A DNA stretch of 64,000 bases from Arthrobacter sp. Soc17.1.1.1. GTDB lineage: Bacteria > Actinomycetota > Actinomycetes > Actinomycetales > Micrococcaceae. The DNA is taken from positions 248,001 to 312,000 of the forward strand of contig NZ_JBAJII010000001.1 in NCBI RefSeq assembly GCF_036867195.1. The letters are read 5' to 3'. Every line of letters begins with the position of its first letter. The first letter of the stretch is position 1. The translations under genes were made by a program, and so were the position numbers. Below, one piece after another: positions 8,540 through 15,741 of this stretch. The notes under the pieces were generated by a model. That model saw only the letters and a list, made by a program, of their open reading frames with translations, ran no database searches and was not told where the DNA came from.

Positions 8540-8619
8540 TTTATAGGTCCACGACAGGGAAAGATCCGCCGGAAATGTTTGCACTCCGGAAGGTCGCAGG
8601 AACCCGAACTGTGGTCCGG

Positions 8620-8692
8620 GCCCCCATCGTCTAGCGGCCTAGGACACCGCCCTTTCACGGCGGCGGCACGGGTTCGAATCCCGTTGGGGGTA
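8620..8692 (+). tRNA. tRNA-Glu (anticodon TTC)
   Basis: The 73 bases fold into a complete cloverleaf. The acceptor stem has six standard pairs plus a terminal G1-U72 wobble, the five-base-pair anticodon stem CCGCC/GGCGG encloses loop CTTTCAC with anticodon TTC at 8654-8656, and the T-loop is TTCGAAT. CCA is not encoded. First gene of the Glu-Asp-Phe cluster. Confidence 0.95.
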
Positions 8693-8779
8693 CGCAGGAG
8701 ACGCCCTCGCGGGCGGTCGAACGGCACGAAAAGTGCTGGTAGGCTGGAACTCTTGCAAACGAGCAAGTGAAGTTAGCAA

Positions 8780-8853
8780 GGCCCTGTAGCGCAGTTGGTT
8801 AGCGCGCCGCCCTGTCACGGCGGAGGTCGCGGGTTCAAGTCCCGTCAGGGTCG
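8780..8853 (+). tRNA. tRNA-Asp (anticodon GTC)
   Basis: The 74-base cloverleaf has acceptor stem GGCCCTG/CAGGGTC (with G2-U71), anticodon stem CCGCC/GGCGG, loop CTGTCAC with anticodon GTC at 8814-8816, and a standard TTCAAGT T-loop. CCA is not encoded. It lies 87 bases after tRNA-Glu in the same direction. Confidence 0.95.
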
Positions 8854-8923
8854 CTCAGGCGGCTGGATCCCTTCGGGGAGCCGGCCGGGCTGGATACGGT
8901 GATCATCATCGCGATGGTCGCAA

Positions 8924-8996
8924 GGCTCTGTAGCTCAGTTGGTAGAGCGTTCGACTGAAAATCGAAAGGTCACCGGATCGACGCCGGTCGGAGCCA
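8924..8996 (+). tRNA. tRNA-Phe (anticodon GAA)
   Basis: The 73-base cloverleaf has acceptor stem GGCTCTG/CGGAGCC (one U-G pair), anticodon stem TTCGA/TCGAA, loop CTGAAAA with anticodon GAA at 8957-8959, and T-stem ACCGG/CCGGT. The T-loop reads ATCGACG, so position 54 is A instead of the near-universal T. CCA is not encoded. A terminator follows within a few bases. Confidence 0.94.
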
Positions 8997-9000
8997 CCGC

Positions 9001-9039
9001 AAAACCCCGTAGTTCCCCTTTCGGAACGCGGGGTTTTTT
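9001..9039 (+). terminator. Rho-independent terminator of the tRNA cluster
   Basis: A nine-base-pair stem (9001-9009 with 9029-9037) encloses a smaller inner hairpin and ends in a run of six T. It starts five bases after tRNA-Phe and is the clearest classical terminator in the window. Confidence 0.9.
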
Positions 9040-9065
9040 CGTGCCCGGTTCCGATGCGGCCTCCG

Positions 9066-9166
9066 CTCTCCCAGCCAATGCGGTGGTTCGCGCCGTAGCA
9101 TCACGCGGGACACCTCCCGACGGACTCGCCGTCCTTCCAGTTGCCCAGGAGAACCACCTGGGAGAG
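9066..9166. other. Long nested inverted repeat of unknown function
   Basis: Two adjacent 8-base arms on the left (9066-9073 and 9082-9089) are exact reverse complements of a continuous 16-base block on the right (9151-9166), leaving an eight-base bulge. A small hairpin (9118-9122 with 9128-9132) lies in the enclosed loop. The element sits between the tRNA terminator and the lipoprotein gene. It could be a structured leader or a small RNA; no known riboswitch class was recognised. Confidence 0.5.
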
Positions 9167-9222
9167 TAGTGGAGGCTTCACGCGTTGAACCTCCGGGATC
9201 GCGCCGAGACGAAAGGGCACCT

Positions 9223-9693
9223 GTGAGACTCCTGCACTCCGCGGCCGGGCTGTGTGCGCTCGCCGTGGCCCTCACCGGATGCAGTCCGGGTTCGCCCTCG
9301 CCCGAGGAGACCATGCTCACCATGCCGGCCAGCCCGTCGGCCGGTGCCGTCACCGGGACACCCCCGTCCACCGCATCCGGCAGCGGCGCCGGCACGGCGA
9401 CCGCGACGGCGTCCGATCCGCACTGCGTGATGGTGGCCGGCGGGGTCACTACCGCCATGCTCGCGCCGCTGAGTCTGCGCTCCACCACGGATCCGGAGGA
9501 ACTGCTCGCCCTGGAGCAGCAGATCCTCGATCTGAGGGACAAGGTCCCGGCCGAGCTGCACGACGACTTCACCACCCTCGCGTACTCCGTGGAGGCGCCC
9601 CCCAAGGGCTCCGGCACCTTCGACGAGAAACGCTTCCGCCGCGCCATGGTGCCCGTGCAGGAGTGGCTCGGGAAGCACTGCACGAGTTCCTGA
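9223..9693 (+). CDS. Putative lipoprotein of unknown function
   Basis: This 156-residue protein begins with a signal peptide and the lipobox ALTGC, which makes Cys20 the lipidation site. A Ser/Thr/Pro/Gly-rich linker (about 21-68) leads to a small domain that may be helical, with LEQQILDLRDKVPAELHDDF and a conserved-looking Cys near each end (HCVMV and KHCTSS), which could form a disulfide. The GTG at 9223 has GAAAGGG just upstream and gives a normal-length signal peptide; the open frame from 9169 adds 18 residues with no signal character. It is followed by the Asp23 operon in the same direction but separated by about 110 bases. No family was recognised. Confidence 0.7.
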   Translation: MRLLHSAAGLCALAVALTGCSPGSPSPEETMLTMPASPSAGAVTGTPPSTASGSGAGTATATASDPHCVMVAGGVTTAMLAPLSLRSTTDPEELLALEQQILDLRDKVPAELHDDFTTLAYSVEAPPKGSGTFDEKRFRRAMVPVQEWLGKHCTSS

Positions 9694-9805
9694 GGCCCGC
9701 GGCCCCGCGCCGCTCCGGCCCCGGGCGGCGCGGGGCCGCGGGCCCTCCTGCCCGGCGCCGGGTGCGGTGGCTTAGGCTGGGCACAAGCGAAAGGGGTCCA
9801 CGTCG

Positions 9806-10288
9806 ATGACCGAGCAACCCATGGGGCGGCCACTGCCCGTCCTCCCCGGCGCACCGGCCGGCCGGACCGTCATCGGTGATCCCGCCGCCATGAAGATCGC
9901 GACCATCGCCGCCCGCTCGGTGCCGGGCGTCCACGCCCTGGGGCCCGGTGCCGGGCGCGCGCTCGGGGCGATCCGCGACGCCGTCGGAGCGAGCGACCCG
10001 TCCCACGGCGTCAAGGTGGAGGTCGGGCAGACCCAGCTCGCGGTGGACATCAGCCTCGTCGCCGAGTACGGCTACGCCCTCCACGCGCTCGCGGACGCCG
10101 TGCGGGTCGCTGTCTACGACGCCCTCACCGACCTGATCGGGCTCGAGGTCATCGAGGTCAACGTCGAGGTCCTGGACGTACACCTGCCGCAGCCGGGCGA
10201 GACCAAGGCGGAGCGCGTCCGCACCACAGCACCCGCGGTGTCCGGGGCACCCACGGGGGCCACCCAGATCAAGCCGCCCGTCGAGTGA
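9806..10288 (+). CDS. Asp23/Gls24 family envelope stress protein
   Basis: This 160-residue protein matches the Asp23/Gls24 family, small cytosolic proteins that collect under the membrane through an AmaP-type anchor and respond to envelope stress. The core (about 25-125) contains IAARSVPGVHALGPG, VKVEVGQTQLAVDISLVAEYGY and VNVEVLDVHLP, the alternating strand-helix pattern of the family. The tail is Thr/Pro-rich. The ATG has AAAGGGG upstream. It is the first gene of a five-gene unit in which the next four products look like its membrane partners. Confidence 0.88.
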   Translation: MTEQPMGRPLPVLPGAPAGRTVIGDPAAMKIATIAARSVPGVHALGPGAGRALGAIRDAVGASDPSHGVKVEVGQTQLAVDISLVAEYGYALHALADAVRVAVYDALTDLIGLEVIEVNVEVLDVHLPQPGETKAERVRTTAPAVSGAPTGATQIKPPVE

Positions 10289-10295
10289 GGAAGCC

Positions 10296-10487
10296 ATGAC
10301 ACCCACCACCATCGGCATGGCTGTCGGAGCGGTCCTCGCCTTCGCCGCCCTGATCTTCGGCTTCTGGGGCTTCCTCCTCACCCTGGTGCTGGTGCTCTGC
10401 GGCGCCGTCATCGGCAGGATCGCCGAGGGCAGACTCGATCTCCGTGGTGTCCTCGACGCCCTGTCCGGCCGACGCTCCTCCTCGTGA
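10296..10487 (+). CDS. Small two-helix membrane protein, DUF2273-like
   Basis: This 63-residue protein consists of two closely spaced hydrophobic helices (about 8-24 and 26-41) followed by a basic amphipathic tail (RIAEGRLDLRGVLDALSGRRSS). The form matches DUF2273 proteins, which accompany Asp23 and AmaP in Gram-positive bacteria and probably help hold Asp23 at the membrane. It begins seven bases after the Asp23 stop, with a GAGGAAG ribosome site, and its own stop overlaps the next start as GTGA. Confidence 0.75.
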   Translation: MTPTTIGMAVGAVLAFAALIFGFWGFLLTLVLVLCGAVIGRIAEGRLDLRGVLDALSGRRSSS

Positions 10488-10897
10488 CCACTGCGTCGGT
10501 CCCGGCAGCGTCCCCGATGACCCCGGCCCCACCCCTCCGGGAGCCGGCGCCCCTCACCGGCCACAACCGCATCACCACGCAGGCGCTCACGAGCCTCGCC
10601 CAGGCCGCCGCCGCCGACGTCCTCGGGGTGCCGCCCGGGCAGGTCCGCGCGTCGTTCTCCGACGACCGCGGGCTCCTCGCGCTCCTGCTCGCCCTGTCCC
10701 TGCCCGTTCCGCCCCTCGCCCGCGTCCTCGACGACCCGGGGGTCGTCGAGTCCTTCGGCGGCCCGCTCCTGGGCCGTGCCGAGGCCGCCCGCACCCCGAT
10801 CCTCGAACGGATCCAGGAACTCAGCGGAGCGCGGCTGAGCCGCGTGGACATCCGCATCATCGGCAGTACCGTGACCAGGGGGGCGAGGGTGCTGTGA
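10484..10897 (+). CDS. Asp23-operon protein, possibly a divergent Asp23-like protein
   Basis: This 137-residue protein has no membrane segment. An Ala/Pro-rich N-terminus is followed by ITTQALTSLAQAAAADVLGVPPGQVRASFSDDRG and a C-terminal LSRVDIRIIGSTVTRG, a strand/helix order reminiscent of Asp23 but too diverged for a firm call. Both ends are coupled: the GTG overlaps the stop of the upstream small membrane protein, and its stop overlaps the next GTG. Its place between anchor and partner genes suggests that it belongs to the same envelope complex. Confidence 0.6.
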   Translation: MTTASVPAASPMTPAPPLREPAPLTGHNRITTQALTSLAQAAAADVLGVPPGQVRASFSDDRGLLALLLALSLPVPPLARVLDDPGVVESFGGPLLGRAEAARTPILERIQELSGARLSRVDIRIIGSTVTRGARVL

Positions 10898-11502
10898 GTG
10901 CCGACCCGCTCCAGCGCACACCCCCTGCGCCGCCGTCGACGGCCCGGCTGGTGCGCCGGGAGCTGCATTCGTCACGCGCCCTTCCCTCGGTCGTCGTCGC
11001 CGTCCTCCTGATCGCCGGGTGCCTGGTCCTCCTGTTCGAGGCCGTGCTCAAGGCCGTGGGGGACGAGCCGTTCCTGCTCGACGTCGAGGCGGCGGCCGCT
11101 CGGCTCGGCACGCTTCCCTCGGGGGTCCCGGCGTCGCTGCTCGGGGCGGCCTCGGTCCTGCTCCTGGTGGTCGGCGGTCTGCTGCTCCTCCTCGCCGTCC
11201 TGCCCGGGCGCCGCGCGCGCTACACCATCCCGAACGAGCGCACCGCCGTCGTCGTCGACGCCGAGGTGGTGGCCTCGTCCCTCGCCCGGCGGGCACGCGT
11301 GGCGGCGGGCGTCGCACCCGAGCAGATCCTCGTGACGGTGGGGCGCAGTACCGTCACGGTGCAGGTCAGGCCCACCTCCGGGGTGCCCGTCGACGCCGAG
11401 GCCGTCCGTGCGGCCGTCGCGGACGACCTCCGGCGCTCCAGCGTGGAACCCGAGCCGAGAATCGGTGTCGTCGTCGCCGAGTCGGGGGTGATCGGGCAGT
11501 GA
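10894..11502 (+). CDS. DUF6286-type membrane protein of the Asp23 operon
   Basis: This 202-residue protein has two transmembrane helices (about 30-52 and 78-98) and a cytosolic C-terminal domain (about 108-200) with TAVVVDAEVVASSLARRARVAAGV, ILVTVGRSTVTVQVRPTSG and IGVVVAESG. The domain resembles the actinobacterial DUF6286 group and shares the strand pattern of Asp23-like folds. The GTG at 10894 overlaps the preceding stop; a second GTG in frame +1 at 10898 is ignored. Its end overlaps the AmaP-like gene as GTGA. Confidence 0.7.
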   Translation: MSADPLQRTPPAPPSTARLVRRELHSSRALPSVVVAVLLIAGCLVLLFEAVLKAVGDEPFLLDVEAAAARLGTLPSGVPASLLGAASVLLLVVGGLLLLLAVLPGRRARYTIPNERTAVVVDAEVVASSLARRARVAAGVAPEQILVTVGRSTVTVQVRPTSGVPVDAEAVRAAVADDLRRSSVEPEPRIGVVVAESGVIGQ

Positions 11503-12140
11503 ACACCACGCCGCGGCTCCTGAACCGCCTCGTGCTCGCCGTCGTCGGGCTCGTCCTCCTGGTGCTGGGGGCTGCCGGACTCGGTCTCCTCGTGCTGCCC
11601 GCCGTCGCCGCGTGGTGGCGGTCCGCGGCTCCGCGTGCGGGTGAGGCCATCGAAGGGCTGCGGACACGGACCACGCTCGAGGGCCAGGCGGACACGTGGC
11701 TGTGGATCGCGCTCGCCGTGGTCCTGGTGGCCCTGATCGTGATGCTCGGCGCCTGGATCGCCGCGCAGGGGAGGGGCCGGACGGGCCTGTTCGCGACCGG
11801 CACCGGGTCCGGGCCGGAGTCCTCCCACGGACCGGATGCGGGCTCGACGGCGGGATCCGTGACGATCACGGCGGCCGCGGCGGAGCAGGCGCTGAAGGCC
11901 GCGCTGCTCGAACGCTCGGACCTCGCGGGCGCGTCGGTGAGCACGTGGCAGATCCGGGGGGTGCCGGGGCTCCGGGTCCGCGTGTATCCCCGCAAGGGCG
12001 TTCCGCCCTACGCCGTGGCCGAGGAGGTCTCCCGCCTCGTCGAAGCCCTGGACGCCGTGACCGGTTCCCGGCCGCCGGTCCTCGTGAGCATCGGCTCCGG
12101 CGCCCGTGTTCGCTTCACGCGGCCCGAGCGGGTCAGCTAG
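11499..12140 (+). CDS. AmaP-like alkaline-shock membrane anchor protein
   Basis: This 213-residue protein has two transmembrane helices (about 10-38 and 66-89), a Gly/Ser-rich linker and a C-terminal cytosolic domain (about 118-210) containing VTITAAAAEQALKAALLERSDLAG and IRGVPGLRVRVYPRKGVPP. This is the layout of AmaP, which recruits Asp23 to the membrane. It is the last gene of the five-gene run 9806-12140. The GTG start overlaps the previous stop. A strong LacI-type operator of the next operon lies about 70 bases downstream. Confidence 0.72.
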   Translation: MNTTPRLLNRLVLAVVGLVLLVLGAAGLGLLVLPAVAAWWRSAAPRAGEAIEGLRTRTTLEGQADTWLWIALAVVLVALIVMLGAWIAAQGRGRTGLFATGTGSGPESSHGPDAGSTAGSVTITAAAAEQALKAALLERSDLAGASVSTWQIRGVPGLRVRVYPRKGVPPYAVAEEVSRLVEALDAVTGSRPPVLVSIGSGARVRFTRPERVS

Positions 12141-12212
12141 CTCCGACGTGTGGAGCATCACGATTGCGCATCGAAGCAGCGCCACGTGTCCATTTCGGTC
12201 GGACGACCGGTT

Positions 12213-12224
12213 GTAAGCGCTTAC
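12213..12224 (+). promoter_or_regulatory. LacI-family operator of the alpha-glucoside-type operon
   Basis: The sequence GTAAGCGCTTAC is a perfect 12-bp palindrome with the central CG typical of LacI-family operators. It lies about 97 bases before the binding-protein ATG at 12321. The LacI-type gene at 15742, last in the same operon, is the obvious candidate to bind it. Confidence 0.75.
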
Positions 12225-12320
12225 GCTGTCCCCATCATTCAGGATGCGTGACACCGCCGGTGACAGGGCCCCGCCCTCCCTGCGGTTCCCGACGCACCCA
12301 GGACAAAGGAGTCTGTTTCA

Positions 12321-13670
12321 ATGGCGACCATTCGCTCACGGAAGTTCCTGCTGCCTGCCGCAGCACTCAGTGTTTCCCTCTTCGCGCTCGCCGGGTGCGG
12401 CGCCGGAGGATCCGACAGCGCCGGGGATTCGAGCGACGCGGACTGCGCCGACTACGAGTCCTACGGCACGTTCGACGGCGCAGAGGTCAGCGTCTATGCC
12501 TCCATCGTCGATCTCGAAGCGGAATACCTCGAGAACTCATGGGCCGACTTCTCGGAGTGCACCGGCATCGAGGTGGCCTTCGAGGGCTCCAAGGAGTTCG
12601 AGACCCAGGTCGGCGTCCGCGCCCAGGGTGGCACTGCTCCCGACCTCGCGATCTTCCCCCAGCCGGGCCTCCTCGCTGCCCAGGCGGGCAACCTGAAGCC
12701 GGCACCGCAGGCGGTCTCGGACCTCGTCGATGAGGGCTGGAGCCCGGACTGGAAGAAGTACGGCACCGTCGACGGCACCTTCTACGGAGCGCCGATGCTC
12801 GCAAACATCAAGGGCTACGTCTGGTACGTCCCTGCGACCTTCGAGGAGAAGGGCTGGGAAGTCCCCACCACCTGGGACGAGATGACCGAGCTCACCGAGA
12901 AGATCGCCAGTGAGGAAGAGGAGATCAAGCCCTGGTGCGCAGGCTTCGAATCCGGCGAGGCCACAGGCTGGCCGGGGACGGACTGGGTCGAGGACGCCGT
13001 ACTCCGCGAGCACGGCCCGGAGGTCTACGACCAGTGGGTCGCCCACGAGATCCCCTTCGACGATCCGCGGATCGTCGAGTCCTTCGACCGCGTCGGTGAG
13101 ATCCTGAAGAATGACGACTTCGTCAACGGAGGGTTCGGCGACTCGCGCTCCATCCTCTCGACCGCCTTCGCCGAAGCCGGCCAGCCGGTCCTCGACGGAC
13201 AGTGCGCCATGCACCACCAGGCATCCTTCCAGGCCGCCAACTGGCCCGAGGGAACCAACGTCGCCGAGGACGGCGATGTCTGGGCCTTCATGACTCCTCC
13301 CGTCGATCCTGCCGCCGGCACTGCGATCACCGGCGGCGGCGAGATGGTCGGCGCGTACGCGGACCGTCCCGAGGTCGTCGCACTGCAGACCTACATGGCC
13401 ACGGCTGAATTCGCCAACGCCCGCGTCGCCCAGGGTGGCGCTATCAGCGCCAACAAGGGACTGGACCCGGCACTCGCCGGATCCGACCTCGATCGCCAGT
13501 CGATCGAACTGCTGCAGGATCCCACCACGGTCTTCCGGTTCGACGCTTCGGACCTGATGCCTGGTGCCGTCGGTTCCAACTCCTTCTGGAGCGGCATCGT
13601 GAACTGGATCAACGGCTCGTCCACCGAGGAGATCACGCAGTCCGTCGAGGACAGCTGGCCCAGCTCCTGA
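12321..13670 (+). CDS. ABC transporter substrate-binding lipoprotein, alpha-glucoside (AglE-like) type
   Basis: This extracellular solute-binding lipoprotein of 449 residues has its lipobox ALAGC at Cys26. The mature part is a CUT1-class sugar-binding fold with YLENSWADFSECTGIEV, ansd a late LMPGAVGSNSFWSGIVNWI segment characteristic of the AglE/GgtB group that binds alpha-glucosides such as trehalose, maltose or sucrose. The ATG has AAAGGAG upstream. It is the first gene of an operon with two permeases and a LacI repressor. A palindromic operator lies in its leader, and two strong hairpins separate it from the permease genes. The specific sugar is inference. Confidence 0.85.
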   Translation: MATIRSRKFLLPAAALSVSLFALAGCGAGGSDSAGDSSDADCADYESYGTFDGAEVSVYASIVDLEAEYLENSWADFSECTGIEVAFEGSKEFETQVGVRAQGGTAPDLAIFPQPGLLAAQAGNLKPAPQAVSDLVDEGWSPDWKKYGTVDGTFYGAPMLANIKGYVWYVPATFEEKGWEVPTTWDEMTELTEKIASEEEEIKPWCAGFESGEATGWPGTDWVEDAVLREHGPEVYDQWVAHEIPFDDPRIVESFDRVGEILKNDDFVNGGFGDSRSILSTAFAEAGQPVLDGQCAMHHQASFQAANWPEGTNVAEDGDVWAFMTPPVDPAAGTAITGGGEMVGAYADRPEVVALQTYMATAEFANARVAQGGAISANKGLDPALAGSDLDRQSIELLQDPTTVFRFDASDLMPGAVGSNSFWSGIVNWINGSSTEEITQSVEDSWPSS

Positions 13671-13680
13671 TGCACTGACC

Positions 13681-13766
13681 GACCGGTGCCGGCCCGCGTG
13701 GGCCGGCACCGGTCGTCGTCGGCGGCACCGGGCACACCACCCGAGCGTGGTGCGCCCGGTGCCGCC
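13681..13766 (+). terminator. Two tandem intercistronic hairpins after the binding-protein gene
   Basis: The first hairpin is a perfect 15-bp stem (13681-13695 with 13700-13714) with loop GCGT. The second has a 19-bp stem (13721-13739 with 13748-13766) with one mismatch. Neither has a T tract. Both lie inside the operon between binding protein and permease, so partial termination or 3' stabilisation giving excess binding protein is likely. Confidence 0.65.
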
Positions 13767-13810
13767 GGCGCTCACCGTCATCACGTCATGCGCACCAAGG
13801 AGGCTGTGCT

Positions 13811-14776
13811 GTGGAAGATATTGCAGAAAAAGGGCTACAGGTGGTGGTCGGACTCGCCGTCTTCGCCGCCATCATCGGTCTGATCATGCTGGTTGTCGAC
13901 CGCGCCCCGAAGTCGGGCCGGGAAAAGGTCCAGATCGCCGGCTTCCTCGCTCCGGCCCTCGTGCTGCTGGCGTTCGGACTCGTGTACCCCGCGCTCCAGA
14001 CCTCGTACCTGTCATTCACTGATCGCAACGGCGAGTTCGTGGGGCTGGACAACTTCGTCTGGATGTTCACGCAGCCGGAGGCCCTCGTCACCCTGAGGAA
14101 CACCGTCATCTGGGTGGTCCTCGTGCCGCTGCTGGCCTCGTCGATCGGTCTCGCCTACGCGGTGTTCATCGACCGGGCCCGTGGCGAGAAGGCCCTCAAG
14201 GCCCTGGTGTTCATGCCCATGGCCATCTCCTTCGTCGGTGCCGGCGTCATCTGGCGGTTCGTCTACGCCTACAAGGGCGCCGAGCAGGATCAGATCGGGC
14301 TCCTCAACCAGATCCTCGTGTGGTTCGGGCAGGAACCCAAGCAGTTCCTGCTCGATGCCCCCGAGAACACACTCTTCCTCATCGCCGTCATGATCTGGAT
14401 CCAGACGGGCTTCGCCATGGTGGTCCTGTCCGCGGCCATCAAGGGCATCCCCACGGAGATCGTCGAGGCGGCGCGGCTCGACGGCGCCAGCGCCTGGCAG
14501 CAGTTCACCAACGTCACGATCCCCACCATCCGCGGCTCCCTCATCGTGGTGGTCACCACCATCACCATCGGCACGCTAAAGGTCTTCGACATCGTCAGGA
14601 CGATGACCGCGGGGCAGTACGAGACCTCGGTCGTCGCCAACGAGATGTACACCCAGGCGTTCAGGGCGGGTGAACCCGGACGGGGTGCCGCGCTGGCCCT
14701 GATCCTGTTCCTGATGGTGCTGCCCGTGGTCGTCTACAACGCCCGGCTGCTCCGCAAGCAGAAGGAGATCCGATGA
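13811..14776 (+). CDS. ABC transporter permease, alpha-glucoside (AglF/MalF-like) type
   Basis: This CUT1 sugar-importer inner-membrane subunit of 321 residues has about seven membrane segments: one N-terminal helix (10-28), a second (46-64), then five in the core. The EAA loop that contacts the ATPase reads EIVEAARLDGASAWQQF, followed by NVTIPTIRG, near residues 215-240. The short N-terminal extension before the first core helix matches AglF-type permeases. The GTG at 13811 has AAGGAGG eight bases upstream. Its stop overlaps the next permease start (ATGA). No ATPase gene is in the operon, so it must use a shared ATPase encoded elsewhere. Confidence 0.87.
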   Translation: MEDIAEKGLQVVVGLAVFAAIIGLIMLVVDRAPKSGREKVQIAGFLAPALVLLAFGLVYPALQTSYLSFTDRNGEFVGLDNFVWMFTQPEALVTLRNTVIWVVLVPLLASSIGLAYAVFIDRARGEKALKALVFMPMAISFVGAGVIWRFVYAYKGAEQDQIGLLNQILVWFGQEPKQFLLDAPENTLFLIAVMIWIQTGFAMVVLSAAIKGIPTEIVEAARLDGASAWQQFTNVTIPTIRGSLIVVVTTITIGTLKVFDIVRTMTAGQYETSVVANEMYTQAFRAGEPGRGAALALILFLMVLPVVVYNARLLRKQKEIR

Positions 14777-15738
14777 GCACCGTTCCCCTGGAGAACACGA
14801 AGAGCCTCGCGTCGGACGTCGCCGACGACGCCACGCAGGGCCACCCCACGATGCAGCGGCGGGTCCGGCAGCGACTGACCTCCCGCACCGCGACGGCGGC
14901 CGCGGTCATCATCGCCGTGATCTGGACCATCCCGACGTTCGGCCTGCTCGTCTCGTCCTTCCGGCCTGAGGACAACATCAAGGGCAACGGCTGGTGGAAC
15001 GTCATCACGGACCGCCAGTTCACCCTCGAGAACTACGCCGATGTCCTCAGCCCGGGCGGCAGCCAGTCCCCGAACCTGCTGTCCTACTTCGTGAACTCGC
15101 TCGCGATCGTCATCCCCGGCACCATCTTCACGCTGGTCCTCGGTGCCATGGCGGCCTACATGTTCGCGTGGGGCCGGTTCAGGGGCAAGGACAGCCTGTT
15201 CATCTTCGTGTTCGCCCTGCAGATCGTGCCCCTCCAGATGGCGCTGATCCCCTTGCTGCAGCTCTTCACGCAGGTGCTGAAGTTCGGGGACGTCCAGCTG
15301 CTGCCGAGCGGCACGTACGCCCAGCTCTGGGTGGCCCACACGATCTTCGGGTTGCCGCTGGCGATCTTCCTGCTCCACAACTTCATCGCGGAGATCCCCG
15401 GTGAGGTCATCGAGGCCGCCCGCGTGGACGGCGCCGGTCACAGCACCATCTTCTGGCGGATCATCGTCCCGCTCGCCACGCCCGCCCTGGCGTCGTTCGG
15501 CATCTTCCAGTTCCTCTGGCTCTGGAACGACCTGCTGGTCGCCCTCGTGTTCTCGGGAGGCGGCGCCGACGTCGCCCCGATCACGCAGCGCCTCGCGGAG
15601 ATCCAGGGCTCCAGGGGCGGCGAGTGGCAGCGGCTGACCGCCGGGGCCTTCGTCTCGATCATCGTGCCCCTCGCCGTGTTCTTCGGGCTGCAGCGCTACT
15701 TCGTGAGAGGACTTCTGGCGGGTGGTCTGAAAGGCTGA
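14773..15738 (+). CDS. ABC transporter permease, alpha-glucoside (AglG/MalG-like) type
   Basis: This is the second CUT1 permease, 321 residues, with an N-terminal cytosolic stretch of about 35 residues, a first helix (about 36-56), and a six-helix core. The EAA loop reads EVIEAARVDGAGHSTIFWRIIVPLATPA near residue 214, and the end FGLQRYFVRGLLAGGLKG is the usual MalG-type C-terminus. The start overlaps the AglF-like stop as ATGA. The LacI gene begins three bases after its stop, so repressor and transporter are one transcript. Confidence 0.88.
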   Translation: MSTVPLENTKSLASDVADDATQGHPTMQRRVRQRLTSRTATAAAVIIAVIWTIPTFGLLVSSFRPEDNIKGNGWWNVITDRQFTLENYADVLSPGGSQSPNLLSYFVNSLAIVIPGTIFTLVLGAMAAYMFAWGRFRGKDSLFIFVFALQIVPLQMALIPLLQLFTQVLKFGDVQLLPSGTYAQLWVAHTIFGLPLAIFLLHNFIAEIPGEVIEAARVDGAGHSTIFWRIIVPLATPALASFGIFQFLWLWNDLLVALVFSGGGADVAPITQRLAEIQGSRGGEWQRLTAGAFVSIIVPLAVFFGLQRYFVRGLLAGGLKG

Positions 15739-15741
15739 GGC

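Noticed and set aside
9155..9170. Similarity of GGGAGAGTAG to the 3' part of 5S rRNA
   Set aside because: Only about ten bases match, no 5S fold is present around it, and the bases are better explained by the inverted repeat.
13681..13766. Tandem hairpins as an operon end
   Set aside because: The permease gene downstream has its own ribosome site but no separate promoter is evident and it clearly belongs to the same importer, so full termination is unlikely.
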